Below, piece after piece: positions 17,850 through 27,904 of a stretch of DNA of 64,000 nt. The notes under the pieces are model-generated. The model did no database searches and was not told the DNA's origin. It saw only the letters and a program-made list of their open reading frames with translations. How positions within the stretch are numbered: position 1 is the stretch's first letter; each line of letters begins with the position of its first letter. Source of the stretch: Actinomycetes bacterium (GTDB lineage: Bacteria; Actinomycetota; Actinomycetes; Actinomycetales; Microbacteriaceae); assembly GCA_029779645.1 (NCBI GenBank), contig JAKPAC010000042.1, forward strand, positions 29,427 through 93,426, given 5' to 3'. The position numbers and the translations under genes are program-made.

Positions 17850-18718
17850 CTGAGCTCGATTCGCAGGACCCCATGACCCACTGGGTCATCACGATCGTGT
17901 GCCCCGACATGCCCGGCATCGTGCACGCCGTCAGCGGCGCGATCGTGGCCTCCGGCGGCGACATCACCGAGAGCCAGCAGTTCTCGAGCGCCGACACCGG
18001 CCGCTTCTTCATGCGTCTGCAGGTGCGCAGCCGGTCGACGCGCGAGCAGTTCCTCGCCGAGCTCGGGCCCGTGGCATCCCGCTACCAGATGACCGTCACC
18101 CTCGATGTGGTCGACCGCCCGCTGCGCACGCTGCTGCTGGCGAGCACCGCCGCGCACTGCATCAACGACCTCCTGTTCCGCGCACGCGCCGACCAGCTCT
18201 CGATCGATGTGCCGCTCGTGCTCTCCAACCACGAGGTGCTGCGCGACATCGTCGATTTCTACGGCGTGCCCTTCGAGACCCTGCCGACGCGGGATGCCGC
18301 GGCCAAGGCGGCGTTCGAAGAACGGATCGTCGAGCTCGTCGACGAGCACGACATCGAGCTGGTCGTGCTCGCCCGCTACATGCAGATCCTCTCCCCCGAG
18401 CTGTGCGAGCGGCTCGCGGGGCGCGCGATCAACATCCACCATTCCTTCCTGCCCGGGTTCAAGGGCGCGAACCCCTACCGCCAGGCGCACGCCCGCGGCG
18501 TGAAGCTGATCGGCGCCACAGCCCACTTCGTCACGAGCGACCTGGACGAGGGCCCGATCATCGAGCAGAACGTCGTGCGGGTGGATCACAGTCGCACCCC
18601 CGAGCAGCTCATCGCGATCGGCCAGGACGAAGAGAGCCGCACCCTCCGTCAGGCGGTCACCTGGTTCGCCGAGCACCGCGTGCTCCTCGACGGCGCGCGC
18701 ACCATCATCTTCCGGTAG
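17846..18718 (+). CDS. purU: Formyltetrahydrofolate deformylase
   Basis: Hydrolyses 10-formyl-THF to THF and formate, balancing the one-carbon pool. The 290-residue protein has an N-terminal ACT domain (ITIVCPDMPGIVHAVSG onward) and a formyltransferase-fold catalytic domain. The catalytic set N-H-D is visible in INIHHSFLPGFKG and TSDLDEGPIIEQ. GTG 17846 overlaps the sigma gene's TGA (GTGA); ATG 17873 is an alternative that would remove nine residues. Translational coupling to a membrane-tethered sigma factor is unexpected for a metabolic enzyme. Confidence 0.95.
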   Translation: MTELDSQDPMTHWVITIVCPDMPGIVHAVSGAIVASGGDITESQQFSSADTGRFFMRLQVRSRSTREQFLAELGPVASRYQMTVTLDVVDRPLRTLLLASTAAHCINDLLFRARADQLSIDVPLVLSNHEVLRDIVDFYGVPFETLPTRDAAAKAAFEERIVELVDEHDIELVVLARYMQILSPELCERLAGRAINIHHSFLPGFKGANPYRQAHARGVKLIGATAHFVTSDLDEGPIIEQNVVRVDHSRTPEQLIAIGQDEESRTLRQAVTWFAEHRVLLDGARTIIFR

Positions 18719-18786
18719 CCGCCGTCGCCGCCGGCCGCACCTCGCGGGGCCGGTCGAGCCGCGCGGCCTCGCTTACACTGGAAGGC

Positions 18787-19158
18787 ATGTCTGAAGCATC
18801 CACCACGCAGCCCGGCCGTCAGAAGGCGACGGTGTCGCCGCTCGACATCGTTCGACTCATCGTCGAGGTCGCACTGGTGTTCAGCCTCGGCTTCTGGGGG
18901 TTCGTGGCCTGGGCGTTCCCGTGGAACATCGCCGCCGGCATCCTCGCCCCGGCGCTCGCGATCCTGATCTGGGCACTGTTCCTCTCGCCCCGCGCGGTGT
19001 TCGCCGTGCACCCGTTCGTGCGCACGGTCATCGAGCTGGTGCTCTACGCCACCGCGACGCTCGCGTGGTGGAGCCTCGGTCAGACGTGGATCGGCGTCGC
19101 CTTCGCCGTCGTCGCCACGATCACCGGGCTGCTCATCGGCCGCCGCAGGTTCCAGTAG
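18787..19158 (+). CDS. YrdB/DUF2568-family small membrane protein
   Basis: A 123-residue protein with four predicted membrane helices after a roughly 20-residue polar start. The family pattern is visible as IVRLIVEVALVFSLGFWGF, then LAILIWALFLSPRAVF, then FVRTVIELVLYATATLAWW. Function is unknown. The start ATG 18787 has GGAAG upstream. Confidence 0.8.
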   Translation: MSEASTTQPGRQKATVSPLDIVRLIVEVALVFSLGFWGFVAWAFPWNIAAGILAPALAILIWALFLSPRAVFAVHPFVRTVIELVLYATATLAWWSLGQTWIGVAFAVVATITGLLIGRRRFQ

Positions 19159-19182
19159 CGGGCGGACGGCGCAGGCCCGACC

Positions 19183-19824
19183 TCACTCGTCGCGCGCGGC
19201 CTGTGCGGCGCGCGGTGAGGCGAGCATCAGTGTGAGGCCCAGCGTCGAGGTGAGCAGGGCGATCGCCACCTGAGTGACGACCAGCACATCGGGGCCGCTG
19301 AGCGCCAGCCCCCCGCGCGCCTGCAGCACCACCCGCACGAGCACCTGCAGCGCGACCACGCAGGCGAGCGCGACCAGCGGCAGCCAGCGCAGCGCACCCC
19401 GCACCGCGCCCGCACGCGCGATCACGAGCGATGCCACCACCGCAGCGGCGAGCTGCAGCAGCACCACGCCATCGGACAGACCGGTGACCGCATCGCGCAG
19501 ATGCGGAGAGATCGAGGGGAACAGCTCGACGATGGCCGCCTGCACGATGTCGAGCGCCGCGAGCACGAACATCGCGGTCATGCCGAGCCCGGACCGCGCG
19601 ACGAGGCTGCCCTGCCGCCGCACCCCGAGCGCGAGGATCACCACGCCGAGCGCGAACGCTGTGGCGGCCATGAGGGTGACCGGTCCCGAGCCCACCATGG
19701 CGGTGAGCGGCAGTGCCTCGAGCATGCGCAGCAGCCCGCTCACGAGGATCGCGCTGCCGCCCCACAGCCACGCGCGGGTGGCCGGGTTGAGCGTCGTCGT
19801 CGACGCCGCCGCGCGCACGCTCAT
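19183..19824 (-). CDS. Hypothetical integral membrane protein, 213 aa
   Basis: Six hydrophobic segments are evenly spaced through the protein (starting near residues 20, 50, 80, 115, 145 and 180), with few charged residues. I recognise no family motif. It is convergent with the YrdB-like gene, with only 24 bases between stops, and co-directional with nagB 70 bases upstream. No functional claim is made. Confidence 0.65.
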   Translation of the reverse strand: MSVRAAASTTTLNPATRAWLWGGSAILVSGLLRMLEALPLTAMVGSGPVTLMAATAFALGVVILALGVRRQGSLVARSGLGMTAMFVLAALDIVQAAIVELFPSISPHLRDAVTGLSDGVVLLQLAAAVVASLVIARAGAVRGALRWLPLVALACVVALQVLVRVVLQARGGLALSGPDVLVVTQVAIALLTSTLGLTLMLASPRAAQAARDE

Positions 19825-19894
19825 CGCGGCGACCTCCGCGCTCCGGCGTCACCGCTGTGGCCGGCCCGCGCCGCGGGGCACGGGCAGCCGCCGC

Positions 19895-20674
19895 TCACAG
19901 GCCCTGCCAGGCGGGCTTGTTCGCGTACGCGTAGCGGTAGTACTCGGCGTTGCGCAGCTGGCCGGCGGCGGCCTCGTCGACCACGATGGTGACGTGCGGA
20001 TGCATCTGCAGCACGGAGGCCGGGATGCTCGCCGTGAGCGGCCCCTCGATCGCGGCCTGGACGACGGCGGCCTTGGCCGAGCCGAATGCGAGCAGGACGA
20101 GGTGGCGGGCACGCAGGATCGTGCCGAGCCCCTGCGTGATGCTGTGGCTCGGGACCTCGTCGATCGACGAGAAGAAGCGCGCGTTGTCTTCGCGGGTCTG
20201 CTGAGCCAGGGTCTTCACGCGGGTGAGTGACGCGAACGATGAGCCGGGTTCGTTGAAGCCGATGTGCCCGTCGCCGCCGATGCCCAGCAGCTGCAGGTCG
20301 ATCCCGCCGGCCGTGCGGATCTGCGCCTCGTAGTCGCTCCCGGCGGTGCGCAGGTGCGCGACGTCGCCGCGCGGCACGTGCACGAGCGCGGGGGTGAGTC
20401 CCATGGGCTCGACGACCTCGCGCGTGATGACGGCCCGGTAGCTCTGCGGGTGGGATGCCGGCAGCCCCGCATACTCGTCGAGCGCGAAGCCCTGCACCTG
20501 CGAGGCATCCACCTCGTTGATGCGTGCCGCGATCGCCCGATAGACGGGCGAGGGCGTCGAGCCGGTCGCCAGGCCGAGCACCGCGCGGGGCTTGCGCCCG
20601 ATGAGGTCGATCACGGCGTCGGCGACCAGCGTGGCGGCGTCGTCGGGCGTCGGAACGATCACAACTTCTGCCAT
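19895..20674 (-). CDS. nagB: Glucosamine-6-phosphate deaminase
   Basis: Converts glucosamine-6-phosphate to fructose-6-phosphate and ammonia, feeding amino-sugar carbon into glycolysis. The 259-residue protein shows LGLATGSTPSPVYR for phosphate binding, FALDEYAGL with the catalytic aspartate, GIGGDGHIGFNEPGSS, and the C-terminal VDEAAAGQL. The ribosome site AGGAGGTG sits directly before ATG 20674. The leader contains TGGTCTTTCA, which weakly resembles half of a DasR site. No nagA or transporter is adjacent. Confidence 0.97.
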   Translation of the reverse strand: MAEVVIVPTPDDAATLVADAVIDLIGRKPRAVLGLATGSTPSPVYRAIAARINEVDASQVQGFALDEYAGLPASHPQSYRAVITREVVEPMGLTPALVHVPRGDVAHLRTAGSDYEAQIRTAGGIDLQLLGIGGDGHIGFNEPGSSFASLTRVKTLAQQTREDNARFFSSIDEVPSHSITQGLGTILRARHLVLLAFGSAKAAVVQAAIEGPLTASIPASVLQMHPHVTIVVDEAAAGQLRNAEYYRYAYANKPAWQGL

Positions 20675-20888
20675 GCGGCACCTCCTGAAAGACCACGGTT
20701 CAGAGCCTCCGCGCCGCGGTCAATGCTATCCAATGCCCGGCCGCGTCCCCCGTCAGGCCGCCGCCGCGCGGTTCGCGACTGCATCCTCGTTACACTCGGG
20801 GTCAGCGCGCGCACAGCCGCCGCCCGCCGGCGCCCCGCGTCGCGCCCACGACACCACCTCACGTTCACGCCCCACCGGAGGCCCCCGC

Positions 20889-21332
20889 ATGCGTCGTCAG
20901 CTCACCGCCCTGTTCATCGCCGGCACCCTCGCGCTCGGCCTCGCGGCCTGCAGCAGCCCCGGGGCGACCGGCGGCGCGGGCTTCGGCGGCGGCCAGCGGC
21001 AGAGCGTCGCCGAGGCCTGCACCGCATTCGGTCAGGCCATCGCCGGCAGCCAGGATCTCGTGGGCGGGGCCCTGCGCGACGCCCAGACCGACCCGACGAA
21101 GACCGTCGAGGCGTTCGGCACGCTCGAGACCACCCTGGGCGACGCGTTCTCCGCCGTCTCCAACGCCGAGGTGTCGGCGCTCGGCGATTCGCTCCTCGAC
21201 TCGCTGGGGGTGCTCGCCGACGCCGCGGAGGCCGTGATCGTCGATGGCGACACCGCGCGCGCCGCCGAGCTGACCGAGGCCGGACGCGACTTCGCGCTGC
21301 GCATGCAGGAGCTGCAGGCCCTCTGCGGCTGA
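20889..21332 (+). CDS. Small secreted lipoprotein, function unknown
   Basis: A 147-residue product from ATG 20889. The signal peptide MRRQLTALFIAGTLALG ends in a LAAC lipobox with the cysteine at about residue 21. After a glycine-rich linker the mature part is an alpha-helical bundle with two cysteines (EACTAF and the terminal ALCG) that could form a disulfide. It is divergent from nagB and upstream of the L,D-transpeptidase, so a cell-envelope role is likely but not specified. Confidence 0.8.
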   Translation: MRRQLTALFIAGTLALGLAACSSPGATGGAGFGGGQRQSVAEACTAFGQAIAGSQDLVGGALRDAQTDPTKTVEAFGTLETTLGDAFSAVSNAEVSALGDSLLDSLGVLADAAEAVIVDGDTARAAELTEAGRDFALRMQELQALCG

Positions 21333-21539
21333 GCCTGGCGGCGCCGCGCGGGCGCGGTCGAACGGCGCGGCCGGTGCGGCCCGAGCGCGGCCCGAGCGCG
21401 CGAAGCGCGCCGGTCGTGACCGGACCGTTGCCATGCGAGGGCTCGGATGCCATCGCCCGGCCGCGAGGCCCATCTACAATTGAGTGCGTGGCGGCGGCAA
21501 TGCGCCGGCCGCGACCTGAATCCTTGGGGGAGGCATTCC

Positions 21540-23096
21540 GTGACCGATCTGGCCACACCCGCGACGGGCGACGACGCCGCGCCGACGCTCGGCGCGCCCA
21601 CGGGCGCCGAGGTCGGCGCCTCGACGGTCGACGCCACGGCGGATGCCGCCACCGACGCCGCGGACGACACGACTGCGGGGAGCACGCCCTCCGACGGCAC
21701 GTCTGCTGACAGCACCGACACGCCGCTGGCCTGGGGCCCCGCCCCCGAGCGCGCGCGCCACCCGTGGCGCCGCGGCCTCCTCATCGGCGTGCCGGTCGCC
21801 GCCGTGCTCGCCGCCGCCTGGTACTTCGGCACCACCCTCATCGCGCCCGGCATGGTCGTCGGCAACGTGCCGGTCGGGGGGCTCACCGTCGACGCGGCCA
21901 CCGCCAAGATCAACGCGGCCGTCGCCGACACCGCCCTCGTGCTTCGCGTCGACGGCGCCGAGGCCACCGTGACGGGCAGCGACCTCGGCGCGCACGTCGA
22001 CGCGCGCCCGCTCGCCGCGCGCGCACTCGCCGCGCACCCGCTCTGGAACGTCACCAGCTGGTTCCCCGACGCCGGACCCACCCTGCGCCCCGCGCTCGAC
22101 GCCGAGCTGGCCGGGGGCGCCCTGCGCGGCGCGTTCCCGGAGCTGTACGTCGCCCCGGTCGACGCCGGCGTCGAGTACGCGCCCGAGGCCGTGGGCTTCG
22201 TCGCCGTCGACGGCGTGGACGGCTGGGGCGTGCCGCAGGTCGAGGTGCGCGCCGCGCTGCTTGCCGCGCTCAACGACGCCGAGCCGGCCGACCACGCCGA
22301 GATCGCGCCCGCGGCGATCGTTCCCGACATCCCGAGCCGCGCCGCGCACAGCCGCGCGAGCGTGCTCAACGGCATGCTCGACACGATCGGCTTCTACGTG
22401 GGCAGCGAGCGGGTGGCGCCGATCGATCGCGCCACCGCGGCTTCCTGGATCGCCGTCGAGCCCGACCCGTCCGCAGGCATCATCCGCTTCGCCGTCGACG
22501 GCTCCGCCCTCCCCGCGATCGTCGAGGGCCTGCCCGCGCAGGTGAACCGCGATGCGGTCGACACCCAGCAGGTCGTGAACTCGGCCGGCGACGTGCTGCG
22601 CACGATCGCCGAGGGCACCACCGGGATCGCGCTGACCGGCACCGAGGGCGTCGCCGACGCGTTCGCGGCACAGCTGAACAACGGCGTCGCGGCCTACCAG
22701 CTCGACGTGACCGAGACCCCGTTCGGCGTCGCGAATCTGCATCGGCGCATCGAGGTCAACGTGAGCACCCAGCGCACGATTCTCTACGAGAACGACCAGG
22801 TCGTGCGCTCATGGTCGGTCTCGACCGGCCTGCCGGGGCACGACACCAACCTCGGCAACTTCAAGGTCTACGCGCACGTGCGCATCCAAGACATGGGCAG
22901 CGAGGCCGCGGGCTACCTGACGAAGGACGTGCCCTGGGTGAGCTACTTCAACGGCGACGAGGCGTTCCACGGCGCATACTGGCACAACAACTTCGGCAAC
23001 CGGATGAGCCACGGCTGCGTGAACATGCGCATCCCCGAGGCCAAGTTCGTCTACGAGTGGGCGCCGATCGGCACCGAGGTCTGGGTGCACCGGTAG
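21540..23096 (+). CDS. L,D-transpeptidase with peptidoglycan-binding domains
   Basis: Predicted to cross-link peptidoglycan through 3-3 bonds. GTG 21540 follows a GGGGGAGG site; upstream extension is not coding-like. In the 518-residue product, residues about 1-75 are an acidic cytoplasmic tail, about 78-100 one membrane anchor, and about 105-375 the peptidoglycan-binding (PF12229-like) repeats. The C-terminal YkuD domain carries FHGAYWHNNFGNRMSHGCVNM, whose second His and Cys are the catalytic pair. The anchored form with long ectodomain is typical of actinobacteria. A perfect terminator follows. Confidence 0.92.
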   Translation: MTDLATPATGDDAAPTLGAPTGAEVGASTVDATADAATDAADDTTAGSTPSDGTSADSTDTPLAWGPAPERARHPWRRGLLIGVPVAAVLAAAWYFGTTLIAPGMVVGNVPVGGLTVDAATAKINAAVADTALVLRVDGAEATVTGSDLGAHVDARPLAARALAAHPLWNVTSWFPDAGPTLRPALDAELAGGALRGAFPELYVAPVDAGVEYAPEAVGFVAVDGVDGWGVPQVEVRAALLAALNDAEPADHAEIAPAAIVPDIPSRAAHSRASVLNGMLDTIGFYVGSERVAPIDRATAASWIAVEPDPSAGIIRFAVDGSALPAIVEGLPAQVNRDAVDTQQVVNSAGDVLRTIAEGTTGIALTGTEGVADAFAAQLNNGVAAYQLDVTETPFGVANLHRRIEVNVSTQRTILYENDQVVRSWSVSTGLPGHDTNLGNFKVYAHVRIQDMGSEAAGYLTKDVPWVSYFNGDEAFHGAYWHNNFGNRMSHGCVNMRIPEAKFVYEWAPIGTEVWVHR

Positions 23097-23149
23097 TCGC
23101 CGGTCCCACCCGCGAACACACCGCGACGAACAGCCGCGACGAACAGACA

Positions 23150-23184
23150 GGCGGGGTGGATGCGTCAGCCGCATCCACCCCGCC
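23150..23184. terminator. Perfect bidirectional terminator between ldt and icd
   Basis: GGCGGGGTGGATGCG (23150-23164) pairs fully with 23170-23184 around a TCAGC loop, between two convergent genes. Confidence 0.85.
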
Positions 23185-23202
23185 TCGTCGTTCCGCTCGG
23201 GC

Positions 23203-25425
23203 TTACGCCTTGATGCCGGCGATGATCTCGTTGAACGTCGCCGACGGCCGCATGATCGCGCTCACGAGCTCCTCGTTCGGGCGGTAGTAGCCGCCGATGT
23301 CGACGGGCGAGCCCTGCACGGCGATGAGCTCTGCGACGATCTTGTCCTCGTTCGCGGCGAGCGCGGCCGCCACGGGGGCGAAGCGCGCGGCCAGCTCGGG
23401 ATCGCTCGTCTGCGCGGCGAGCTCCTGCGCCCAGTACAGGGCGAGGTAGAAGTGGCTGCCTCGGTTGTCGATCGTGCCGAGCTTGCGGCCGGGCGAGCGG
23501 TCGTTCTCGAGGAACGAGCCCGTCGCGGCGTCGAGCGTGTCGGCGAGCACCTGCGCCCGGGCGTTGCCGGTGAAGGTCGAGAGGTGCTCGAGCGAGGCGG
23601 CCAGCGCGAAGAACTCGCCCAGCGAGTCCCAGCGCAGGTAGTTCTCCTCGAGCAGCTGCTGCACGTGCTTGGGGGCCGAGCCGCCGGCGCCCGTCTCGAA
23701 GAGCCCGCCGCCCGCGAGCAGGGGCACGATCGAGAGCATCTTGGCGCTCGTGCCGACCTCGAGGATCGGGAACAGGTCAGTGAGGTAGTCGCGCAGCACG
23801 TTGCCCGTGACCGAGATCGTGTCGAGGCCCTCGCGCAGCCGGTCGAGCGTGTACTGGGTCGCCGCCTCGGGATCCAGGATCTCGATGGTCAGGCCCTCGG
23901 TGTCGTGGCCCTCGAGATACGTGCGCACCTTGCCGATGAGCGTGGCGTCGTGCGAGCGTGCCGGGTCGAGCCAGAACACGGCGGGCACGCCGGTGGCGCG
24001 CGCGCGCGTGACCGCGAGCTTCACCCAGTCGCGCACCGCGATGTCTTTCGTCTGCGTGCCGCGCCAGATGTCGCCGGTGCGCACCTCGTGCGCCAGGAGC
24101 ACCTCGCCAGCCTGATTGACGACCTGCACCGTGCCGGGGCCGGTGATCTCGAACGTCTTGTCGTGGCTGCCGTACTCCTCGGCGGCCTGCGCCATGAGGC
24201 CGACGTTCGGCACCGAGCCGATCGTCGCCGGGTCGAGCGGCCCCTTGGCGACGACGTCTTCGATGACGGTCTGGAACACGCCCGCGTACGACGAATCCGG
24301 AATCACGGCGAGCGTGTCGTCTTCGGCGCCGTCGACGCCCCAGAGCTTGCCGCCGTTGCGGATCAGCGCCGGCATCGAGGCATCCACGATGACGTCGGAG
24401 GGCACGTGCAGGTTCGTGATGCCGCGGTCGGAGTTGACGTACGACAGGCGCGGGCCCCGCTGCAGCGCGGCGGCGAACGCGGCCGCGATCTCGTCGCCGC
24501 CCGGCACCTCGTCGAGCCCGGCGAGGATCGCGCCCAGCCCGTCGTTCGGGGTCAGCCCGGCCTCGGCGATCGCGTCGCCGTAGCGCGCGAACACATCAGC
24601 GAAGTACGCCTTGACGACGTGACCGAAGATGATCGGGTCCGACACCTTCATCATGGTGGCCTTCAGGTGCACCGAGTAGAGCACGTCGGCCTCGGCGGCC
24701 TCGCGCAGGGTCTCGAGCAGGAACGCGTCGAGCGCCGCGGCCGAGAGGAAGGTCGCGTCGACGATCTCGTTGGGCAGCACCTTCAGGCTCTGCTTCAGCA
24801 CCGTGACCGTGCCGTCCTGCGCGACGTGCTGAATCGTCAGCACGTCATCGCTGACGATCACCACCGACTGCTCGTTGGCCTTGAAGTCGTCGTGCCCGAG
24901 CGTCGCGACGTGCGTGCGCGAGCCCTTCGCGAAGGGCTTGTTGGTGTGCGGGTGCTTTCGCGCGTACTGCTTCACCGAGAGGGGCGCACGGCGATCGCTG
25001 TTGCCCTCGCGCAGCACCGGATTGACCGCCGACCCCTTGATGCGGTCGTAGCGGGCGCGGACGTCCTTCTCCTCGAGCGACTCGGGCTCGTCGGGGTAGG
25101 CGGGAATGTTGTAGCCGTCGTGCTGCAGCTCGGCGATGGCGGCCTTCAGCTGCGGGATCGAGGCCGAGATGTTGGGCAGCTTGATGATGTTCGCGGTGGG
25201 CAGCGTCGCCAGGCCGCCGAGCTCGGCGAGCGCGTCGCCGACCTGCTGCTCGGGGCTGAGCTTCTGCGGGAATGCGGCCAGCACACGACCCGCGAGCGAG
25301 ATGTCACGCGTCTCGACATCCACCTCTGCCGGAGCCGTGAATGCCTTCACGATCGGCAGGAACGAAGAGGTCGCAAGTGCGGGCGCTTCGTCCGTGTGGG
25401 TGTAAACGATCTTCGAGTGAGTCAC
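23203..25425 (-). CDS. icd: Monomeric NADP-dependent isocitrate dehydrogenase
   Basis: Oxidatively decarboxylates isocitrate to 2-oxoglutarate in the TCA cycle. At about 740 residues it belongs to the monomeric class. It opens with [21 protein letters not shown], and internal marks include [15 protein letters not shown] (substrate binding) and [15 protein letters not shown] 25425 is chosen because GGAG lies about nine bases upstream. An in-frame ATG at 25440 has no ribosome site and would sit almost on the predicted transcription start. It is co-resident with sucCD in this window though not in the same operon. Confidence 0.96.
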   Translation of the reverse strand: MTHSKIVYTHTDEAPALATSSFLPIVKAFTAPAEVDVETRDISLAGRVLAAFPQKLSPEQQVGDALAELGGLATLPTANIIKLPNISASIPQLKAAIAELQHDGYNIPAYPDEPESLEEKDVRARYDRIKGSAVNPVLREGNSDRRAPLSVKQYARKHPHTNKPFAKGSRTHVATLGHDDFKANEQSVVIVSDDVLTIQHVAQDGTVTVLKQSLKVLPNEIVDATFLSAAALDAFLLETLREAAEADVLYSVHLKATMMKVSDPIIFGHVVKAYFADVFARYGDAIAEAGLTPNDGLGAILAGLDEVPGGDEIAAAFAAALQRGPRLSYVNSDRGITNLHVPSDVIVDASMPALIRNGGKLWGVDGAEDDTLAVIPDSSYAGVFQTVIEDVVAKGPLDPATIGSVPNVGLMAQAAEEYGSHDKTFEITGPGTVQVVNQAGEVLLAHEVRTGDIWRGTQTKDIAVRDWVKLAVTRARATGVPAVFWLDPARSHDATLIGKVRTYLEGHDTEGLTIEILDPEAATQYTLDRLREGLDTISVTGNVLRDYLTDLFPILEVGTSAKMLSIVPLLAGGGLFETGAGGSAPKHVQQLLEENYLRWDSLGEFFALAASLEHLSTFTGNARAQVLADTLDAATGSFLENDRSPGRKLGTIDNRGSHFYLALYWAQELAAQTSDPELAARFAPVAAALAANEDKIVAELIAVQGSPVDIGGYYRPNEELVSAIMRPSATFNEIIAGIKA

Positions 25426-25449
25426 GTGTGTAATCTCCATTCGGGTCGT

Positions 25450-25455
25450 GTTATA
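25450..25455 (-). promoter_or_regulatory. Likely -10 element of the icd promoter
   Basis: TATAAC on the minus strand, about 25 bases before the chosen start; the surrounding 40 bases are unusually AT-rich. The -35 region is weak. Confidence 0.4.
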
Positions 25456-25611
25456 GGGTATCGCACCCCCGAAGTATCTCGATATCAAGAGAGCTTGTGA
25501 GGATGTCGCCGCCCCGTGTTCCGCCCGCGTTCCGCGCCCGCGATGCGCCGAGGCATCCACCGCCGCGGCCGAGGCCACCAAACGGGAATCGTTCCGGGTT
25601 AGCCTGGTTCC

Positions 25612-26064
25612 ATGGATGATCTCCGATTGGTTGAACTCTCGGCCGCGACGATCGTCGCGGTGAACAGTCTTTCGCTCAAACCCGGGCAAGAGCAGTTCCT
25701 GGCTCCGGTCTCATACGGCGTCGCGGCGACGGTCATGAATCCGCAGACCAGCTGGCAGCGGGTCGTGCTCGACGGCGACAAGGTCGTGGGCTTCGTCAGC
25801 GCCAACTTCGACCCCGAGGCGGCGGTCGAGCACTTCAAGTCGGTGCTCTGGCGCATCAACGTCGACGCGGTCGGCCAGGGCCGCGGCTTCGGCCGCTTCG
25901 CCGTGAAGGCCCTGCTCGCAGAGGCCCGCGAACGCGGCTTCGACCACGTGGATGTGATCTACGAGGCCGGCGAGGGCGGGCCCGAGGCCTTCTTCCTGCG
26001 CATGGGCTTCGTGCCGGTGGGCGAGACCGAGTACGGCGACGTGATCGGCCGCATCACGCTCTAG
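25612..26064 (+). CDS. GNAT-family N-acetyltransferase
   Basis: A 150-residue acyl-CoA transferase of the Gcn5 fold. The acetyl-CoA loop is read as [15 protein letters not shown], and the C-terminal strand-helix as [18 protein letters not shown]. An amine or polyamine (spermidine/paiA-like) substrate is possible, but no residue fixes specificity. It is a lone gene divergent from icd and convergent with the ABC exporter operon. Confidence 0.85.
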   Translation: MDDLRLVELSAATIVAVNSLSLKPGQEQFLAPVSYGVAATVMNPQTSWQRVVLDGDKVVGFVSANFDPEAAVEHFKSVLWRINVDAVGQGRGFGRFAVKALLAEARERGFDHVDVIYEAGEGGPEAFFLRMGFVPVGETEYGDVIGRITL

Positions 26065-26086
26065 CGCCGCACCGGGCCGCGCACCC

Positions 26087-27904
26087 TCAGACGAGCGATT
26101 CGCGCCACGCTGCGTGTAGCTGCGCGAACTTGCCGGTGCCGCTGATCAGCGCGTCGGGCGTGTCGTCCTCGATGATCCGGCCGTGCTCCATCACGAGCAC
26201 GCGGTCGGCGATCGCGACGGTCGAGAGCCGGTGCGCGATGATGATCGCCGTGCGGTCGGCGAGCAGGGTCTGCAGCGCGTCCTGGATCATCCGCTCGCTC
26301 GGCATGTCGAGCGAGGCGGTCGCCTCGTCGAGGATCAGCACCGCCGGGTCGGCGAGGAACGCCCGGGCGAACGAGATCAGCTGCCGCTGCCCGGCCGACA
26401 CGCGGCCGCCGCGCTTGTTGACGTCGGAGGCGTAGCCGTCTGGCAGCGCCTCGATGAAGGCGTCGGCCCCCACCGCGCGCGCCGCCGCCTGGATCTCCTC
26501 CAGCGACGCGCCGGGCTTGCCGAGCGCGATGTTGTCGGCGACGGTGCCCGAGAACAGGTACGCCTCCTGCGTCACCATCACGATGGCGCGGCGAAGGTCC
26601 TTGGGGTGCAGGGCACGCAGGTCGACGCCGTCGAGGCGGATCGAGCCGCGGCTCGGGTCGTAGAAGCGCGAGATCAGCTTGGCGAGCGTCGACTTGCCGG
26701 CGCCGGTCGTGCCGACCAGCGCGATCGTCTGCCCCGCCGGGATGTCGAGGGTGAAGTCGGGGAGGATCGTCTTTCCCCCGGCGTAGCCGAAGCGCACGTC
26801 CTCGAAGTGCACGTGCCCCTTGGCGGTCCACAGATCGACCGGCGTGGCCGGGTCGGGAACGGTGGGCTCCTCCTCGAGCACGCCCGAGACCTTCTCGAGC
26901 GCCGCGGTGGCCGACTGGTACGAGTTCACGAACATCGCGACCTCCTCCAGCGGGCTGAAGAAGTTGCGCACGTACATGACGACCGCCAGCAGCGTGCCGA
27001 GCAGCAGCGTGCCGTCGACGACGCGGAACGCGCCCCACAGCAGCACGATGCCCATCGTGACGTTCGCCATCAGGATGAGCCCCGGGTCGAGGATGCCGAA
27101 CAGGTTCACGAGCCGCAGGTTGACGGCGCGGTACTCGGCCGACACCTCTCCGAACTGCTCGTCGTTGCGCTGCTCCTTGCGGAACGCCTTGACCGCGCGG
27201 ATGCCGGTCATCGTCTCGACGAACTGCACGATGAGCCGGGCGCTCACCACGCGCGACATGCGGAAGCCCTTCTGCGACTCGATGTAGAACCAGCGCATCA
27301 GCAGCCACAGCGGCACGCCCATCGCCAGCAGCACGATGCCGCTGCGCCAGTCGAGCGCGAACAGCATCACCAGGGTGAACAGGCCGAACAGTGCGCCCTG
27401 CACGAGCTGATTCAGCCCGCCGTCGAGCAGCTCGCGGATCGACTCGAGGTCGCTCGTCTGCCGCGAGATGATGCGGCCCGAGGTGTACTTCTCGTGGAAC
27501 TCGAGGCTCAGTCGCTGGGTGTGCCGGAAGATGCGGGTGCGCAGGTCGAACAGGATCGTCTGGGTGAGGCGGGCCGAGAGCACCACGAACCAGCCCATCA
27601 GGCCCGCCCCGGCCGCGCCGGTGACGAGGTACACGACGGTGACGCCGATCGCCGGCATCCACTGCATCTGCTCGACGGCGAGCGGGAGCGCGGTGTTGAT
27701 GCCGTAGGCGATCAGCAGCGGGCCCAGCACCTGGAGCCCGGTCGCGACGACGATGACCACCCCGGTGAGCACGACGAGGCCGCGCATGGGAGAGATGAGC
27801 GAGCCGAGCAGCCGCAGCGAGCGCCGGCGGATCTGCCGGCTCTCGGCCTTGGTGTAGTCGTCGCGGTCTTCACCGCTGGTGCCGCGGACGGACGCGTCGG
27901 TCAC
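26087..27904 (-). CDS. ABC exporter half-transporter, consensus Walker B subunit
   Basis: A 605-residue fusion of a six-helix exporter membrane domain (about residues 30-330) and a nucleotide-binding domain. Walker A is GTTGAGKST, the signature is the variant [14 protein letters not shown] instead of LSGGQ, and Walker B is the intact [12 protein letters not shown]. The GTG start at 27904 overlaps the stop of its partner by four bases. The variant signature complements the partner's altered Walker B, which points to a heterodimer with one degenerate ATP site. Multidrug or lipid export is the usual role of this class; the substrate is unknown. Confidence 0.92.
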   Translation of the reverse strand: MTDASVRGTSGEDRDDYTKAESRQIRRRSLRLLGSLISPMRGLVVLTGVVIVVATGLQVLGPLLIAYGINTALPLAVEQMQWMPAIGVTVVYLVTGAAGAGLMGWFVVLSARLTQTILFDLRTRIFRHTQRLSLEFHEKYTSGRIISRQTSDLESIRELLDGGLNQLVQGALFGLFTLVMLFALDWRSGIVLLAMGVPLWLLMRWFYIESQKGFRMSRVVSARLIVQFVETMTGIRAVKAFRKEQRNDEQFGEVSAEYRAVNLRLVNLFGILDPGLILMANVTMGIVLLWGAFRVVDGTLLLGTLLAVVMYVRNFFSPLEEVAMFVNSYQSATAALEKVSGVLEEEPTVPDPATPVDLWTAKGHVHFEDVRFGYAGGKTILPDFTLDIPAGQTIALVGTTGAGKSTLAKLISRFYDPSRGSIRLDGVDLRALHPKDLRRAIVMVTQEAYLFSGTVADNIALGKPGASLEEIQAAARAVGADAFIEALPDGYASDVNKRGGRVSAGQRQLISFARAFLADPAVLILDEATASLDMPSERMIQDALQTLLADRTAIIIAHRLSTVAIADRVLVMEHGRIIEDDTPDALISGTGKFAQLHAAWRESLV